Position numbers and translations under genes: made by a program. This document shows positions 61,425 through 64,000 of a stretch of DNA of 64,000 bases, piece after piece. Numbering within the stretch: the stretch's first letter is position 1; every line of letters begins with the position of its first letter. Source of the stretch: Vibrio nitrifigilis (lineage in GTDB: Bacteria; Pseudomonadota; Gammaproteobacteria; Enterobacterales; Vibrionaceae); contig NZ_JADPMR010000001.1 in assembly GCF_015686695.1 (NCBI RefSeq), positions 1 through 64,000 of the forward strand, in the 5' to 3' direction. The notes under the pieces were generated by a model that was given only the letters and a program-made list of their open reading frames with translations, was not told the origin of the DNA and made no database searches.

Positions 61425-63155
61425 ATGGAATTACGAAGTGTTCTAACTGATTTGAGAAAGTTTGTTGAAGATGAACATAGAGCAAACTATGAAAAGCTGT
61501 ATGAAATCTGGGAGAAACCGCTCACCCAAAAACTTACAAAAGGTGAGTCTCAACAAATTCGTTATGTCCGAAAAGAAGGTAAAAATCACCTGTTTGTTAC
61601 TTTGGGCCAAAATGAGTCGAGATTTCGTGAAGGGGACATGATATGCCTTCATTTGGGAGAGCCGAGCAGAAAGAGGCATGTACAGCAAGGTACCATCGAA
61701 GCAGAAAATGAAGATGAGTGGTTGGTTCGAGTTCATCAAATAGATGATGAAATGCTTCAGGAGATTAGTTCCGGTTGTTATGCTGATCCAGACACGATGG
61801 ATCTAAAACCATTTTATGATAAGGCATTGGATGAAATAGCCGAATCCAAGCGAGGAAGGGAAATAGTACTACCGTTGCTGGCAGATAAGTTGGATACAGG
61901 TTTGATCTTTGAAGAGGATTACGATGAAGCCGCTGACTTTGCCGAAGAGTGTGGTTTAAATGAGCATCAAGCGGATGCTGTGGGTAAGGCTGTTGCCGCT
62001 AAGTACCTAGCTTGTATACAAGGGCCTCCCGGGACCGGAAAAACGAAAGTAATCAGTCTGATTGCAAAGCTATTGGTAGAGCGAGGTCAACGAGTATTTA
62101 TGACGTCACATACTCACATGGCAATAAACAATGCCCTTAATAAGATTGCTGGTGAAAACGTTCCAGTGATCAAAGTAGGAGCAAGAGGGTGTACTAAGGG
62201 CCTTGATAAGAGTGTTAAGCATTTTGAATATGGCGATGATTGGAAGAACAAACCGGATTCTGGGTACGTAATTGGTGCAACTCCTTTTGCAACGTGTAGT
62301 GCAAGGTTAGAGCAATATGACTTCGATACAGTCATTTTCGATGAAGCAAGTCAAATCACTCTTCCATTAGCAATTATGGCAATGAGAAAAGCGAAGCGAT
62401 TTATATTTGTTGGTGACCACAAGCAATTACCTCCAGTAGTACTTTCGGCCTCCGTTCTGGATGATTGCTCCATCTTTTCGCGGATGGTATCTGGTAACCC
62501 CGATGTTTCAGTGATGCTTAGTCAAACATACCGTATGTGTCACGCGCTATCTAGATGGCCTAGTCAAATTTATTATTCTGGGCGTTTAGTCTCGGCTGGC
62601 CCCAATGCTACACGCACTTTCAATCTGCCTAGTCAGCCTCAAAAGTATGCTGAAGTCTTATCTACTGAATCTCCTTTTGTGTTTATTAAGTCTCCCGCAA
62701 TAAATGCGCGAAATGTCAATAGGCTTGAAGCTGAACTAGTAGTTGAGCTTATTGAAACTGCAATTGAATCAGGATTGAGTGCTAGTGATATAGGTGTAGT
62801 AACGCCATTTAGGAGCCATGCTAAAGCTTTGAAATCTCAACTAGCAGATAGGAAAGGTATTTTTTCTTCGAAGACTATTGTTACTGATACAGTTGAAAGA
62901 ATGCAGGGGCAAGAAAGAGAAATGATCATTATTTCTCTTTGTTCCACAGATCCTCAGTATATAAGTGCTATCGCTGAATTCTTTTTTCAAGCTGAACGTT
63001 TAAATGTAGCGATAACTCGTCCACAAACAAAACTAATATTAGTTGGTCCTGAAATCTCCAGTTCTTTTCTCCAAGAGTCAAATGATGAGCTCTTACTCAA
63101 AAGAGTTGAGGAATATCGTTCTTTAATTAACTCAGGATATAAATATAATAACTAG
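61425..63155 (+). CDS. UPF1-like superfamily 1 helicase (AAA_11/AAA_12)
   Basis: A 576-residue SF1B helicase. Motif I is CIQGPPGTGKTKVISLIAKL, motif Ia TSHTHMAINNAL, motif II VIFDEASQITLPLA, motif III FVGDHKQLPPVVLS, and the C-terminal motifs are VERMQGQEREMIIISL and LNVAITRPQTKLILVG. The first 170 residues are a family-unknown N-terminal region. AGA/AGG codons are frequent, unlike the housekeeping genes, suggesting recent transfer. It is coupled to the next helicase gene (8-bp gap). Confidence 0.9.
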   Translation: MELRSVLTDLRKFVEDEHRANYEKLYEIWEKPLTQKLTKGESQQIRYVRKEGKNHLFVTLGQNESRFREGDMICLHLGEPSRKRHVQQGTIEAENEDEWLVRVHQIDDEMLQEISSGCYADPDTMDLKPFYDKALDEIAESKRGREIVLPLLADKLDTGLIFEEDYDEAADFAEECGLNEHQADAVGKAVAAKYLACIQGPPGTGKTKVISLIAKLLVERGQRVFMTSHTHMAINNALNKIAGENVPVIKVGARGCTKGLDKSVKHFEYGDDWKNKPDSGYVIGATPFATCSARLEQYDFDTVIFDEASQITLPLAIMAMRKAKRFIFVGDHKQLPPVVLSASVLDDCSIFSRMVSGNPDVSVMLSQTYRMCHALSRWPSQIYYSGRLVSAGPNATRTFNLPSQPQKYAEVLSTESPFVFIKSPAINARNVNRLEAELVVELIETAIESGLSASDIGVVTPFRSHAKALKSQLADRKGIFSSKTIVTDTVERMQGQEREMIIISLCSTDPQYISAIAEFFFQAERLNVAITRPQTKLILVGPEISSSFLQESNDELLLKRVEEYRSLINSGYKYNN

Positions 63156-63163
63156 GAAATGTT

Positions 63164-64000
63164 ATGGCAAAGATGGAATCAATTACGGGCTTAGATCGTA
63201 AGGTTAGAAGGCATTTTAAAAAAGTTCTAAGTAGATTGTCAGACGAATTCATTGTCCGAGAACCATTACTGGATGAATCAAAAATTGCATCAATCGTACT
63301 GGAAGGGCCTTGTAGAAGTTGGTTGATGATTGGTTGGCACGAAAAGCGGCCAAATGAAACTGAGCTTGCTAAATGGAGGCGATTCAATTCAGCTTTACTG
63401 TCTAAGGGATATCAATCAATCAAGTATCTTGCAGTAGTTGAAGAAGATTTGAAACACAAGACAACAAGTGAGAAACAGGCTGATAGATTCATCCATATCC
63501 TCGACCAAAAGAGCTTTTACATAGACGGTGAGAAGAATATTGTTGACCTTTTGACAGAATCTCCGGTTGAACAGTACAACTGGGTAAAAAAGACAATTTT
63601 CCCTGAGTCAGCAATCCATTCGCAATGTACGACGAGGAGGAGCGTTTCAAAAGTAGATAATAGAGCTAGTCTACAACAGTTTTTCTTAGATTATGATCAA
63701 GAATTGGCAACTCGTTTTGACATGCTTGAACAAGTTGATTCTAGCGAAGAACGTCAAGATGATGTCTCTGTAAGACTGATTAATGGGGTTGCTGGTAGTG
63801 GGAAAACATTGATCTTGATAAATCGTGCTATAGCATTTTGTAAAAAGCACCCCGATAAGAAAGCATTACTCGTTATTCATAACAAGCCGGTCACTTCAGA
63901 TATTAAGCATAGATTTGAAGAATGGTTAGGCGGAGCCCCTTCGAACCTGAAGATCGAGACATTTCATCAATTTGCGCTCAATCAACAGAAGAAAGTTTCT
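63164..64000 (+). CDS. UvrD/Rep-like superfamily 1 helicase, 5' part (runs off the window)
   Basis: The frame starts with MAKMESITGLDRKVRRHF at 63164, has AGGAAA upstream, and stays open to the window end (279 codons). Near residue 212 a Walker A appears, LINGVAGSGKTLILINRAIA, followed by a motif Ia-like ALLVIHNKP and the later IETFHQFAL. This is the start of a UvrD/Rep-like helicase preceded by a roughly 200-residue N-terminal domain I do not recognise. It is cotranscribed with the preceding helicase and truncated here only by the window edge. Confidence 0.85.
   Translation, partial: MAKMESITGLDRKVRRHFKKVLSRLSDEFIVREPLLDESKIASIVLEGPCRSWLMIGWHEKRPNETELAKWRRFNSALLSKGYQSIKYLAVVEEDLKHKTTSEKQADRFIHILDQKSFYIDGEKNIVDLLTESPVEQYNWVKKTIFPESAIHSQCTTRRSVSKVDNRASLQQFFLDYDQELATRFDMLEQVDSSEERQDDVSVRLINGVAGSGKTLILINRAIAFCKKHPDKKALLVIHNKPVTSDIKHRFEEWLGGAPSNLKIETFHQFALNQQKKVS

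Overview
The window is a stretch of Vibrio (or very close Vibrionaceae) chromosome. Evidence seen here: a tmRNA whose tag reads ANDENYALAA, the core order proS / purL-mltF-tadA / dnaJ-dnaK / grpE-nadK-recN-bamE-ratBA-smpB-ssrA, a CsrB-type RNA with a GacA/VarA-type upstream palindrome, and a Zur-type box over type-B ribosomal protein genes. An accessory island lies next to ssrA, the same place V. cholerae carries VPI-1 (established knowledge). No rRNA, tRNA or CRISPR array was found; the only stable RNAs recognised are the Csr RNA and tmRNA.

Layout. 1-2.1 kb: a broken gene, a CsrB-family sRNA on the minus strand with its activator palindrome, and the small-protein/yaiI pair. 2.2-6.9 kb: rpmE2-rpmJ facing trmO, then proS, a DUF533 membrane protein and the yaeP/DUF4250 pair. 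6.9-8.8 kb: a 2Fe-2S/GltD-like oxidoreductase. 9.3-10.6 kb: an intact IS481-family insertion sequence among GC-rich intergenic repeats. 10.9-18.2 kb: purL (with PurR box), mltF, an unannotated 43-residue basic protein, tadA. 18.3-21.3 kb: LysR regulator diverging from the formaldehyde detoxification pair frmA-fghA. 21.3-23.8 kb: minor type IV pilin cluster (fimT, pilW, pilX-like, pilV; pilE on the other strand). 23.9-30.8 kb: dnaJ, dnaK and grpE, with a Fur-box TonB receptor gene between dnaK and grpE; two sigma-32-like promoters are readable. 30.8-36.4 kb: nadK, recN (two LexA boxes), bamE, ratA-rnfH, smpB, ssrA.

Downstream of ssrA the window becomes accessory: an AlpA-type regulator, a zeta-like toxin followed by a 54-residue partner, a YgjP-like remnant, a three-unit 30-bp palindromic array, a glutathionylspermidine synthetase/amidase, a chemoreceptor with a duplicated sensor, two complete TRAP transporters (one in an operon with a DUF2848 protein and an amidase, divergent from a LysR gene), a porin, a LysE exporter and an Lrp/AsnC regulator.

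From 55.7 kb to the end the DNA looks like a defence or mobile neighbourhood: a DUF4143 ATPase behind a three-unit 32-bp palindromic array, an orphan hipB with three HipB operators and a 15-codon hipA stub, a methyltransferase coupled to a PLD-nuclease/helicase, an attC-like palindrome, and a two-gene superfamily 1 helicase cassette cut by the window end. The helicase pair, the methyltransferase/PLD-helicase pair and the toxin-first zeta module are the best candidates for undescribed systems.
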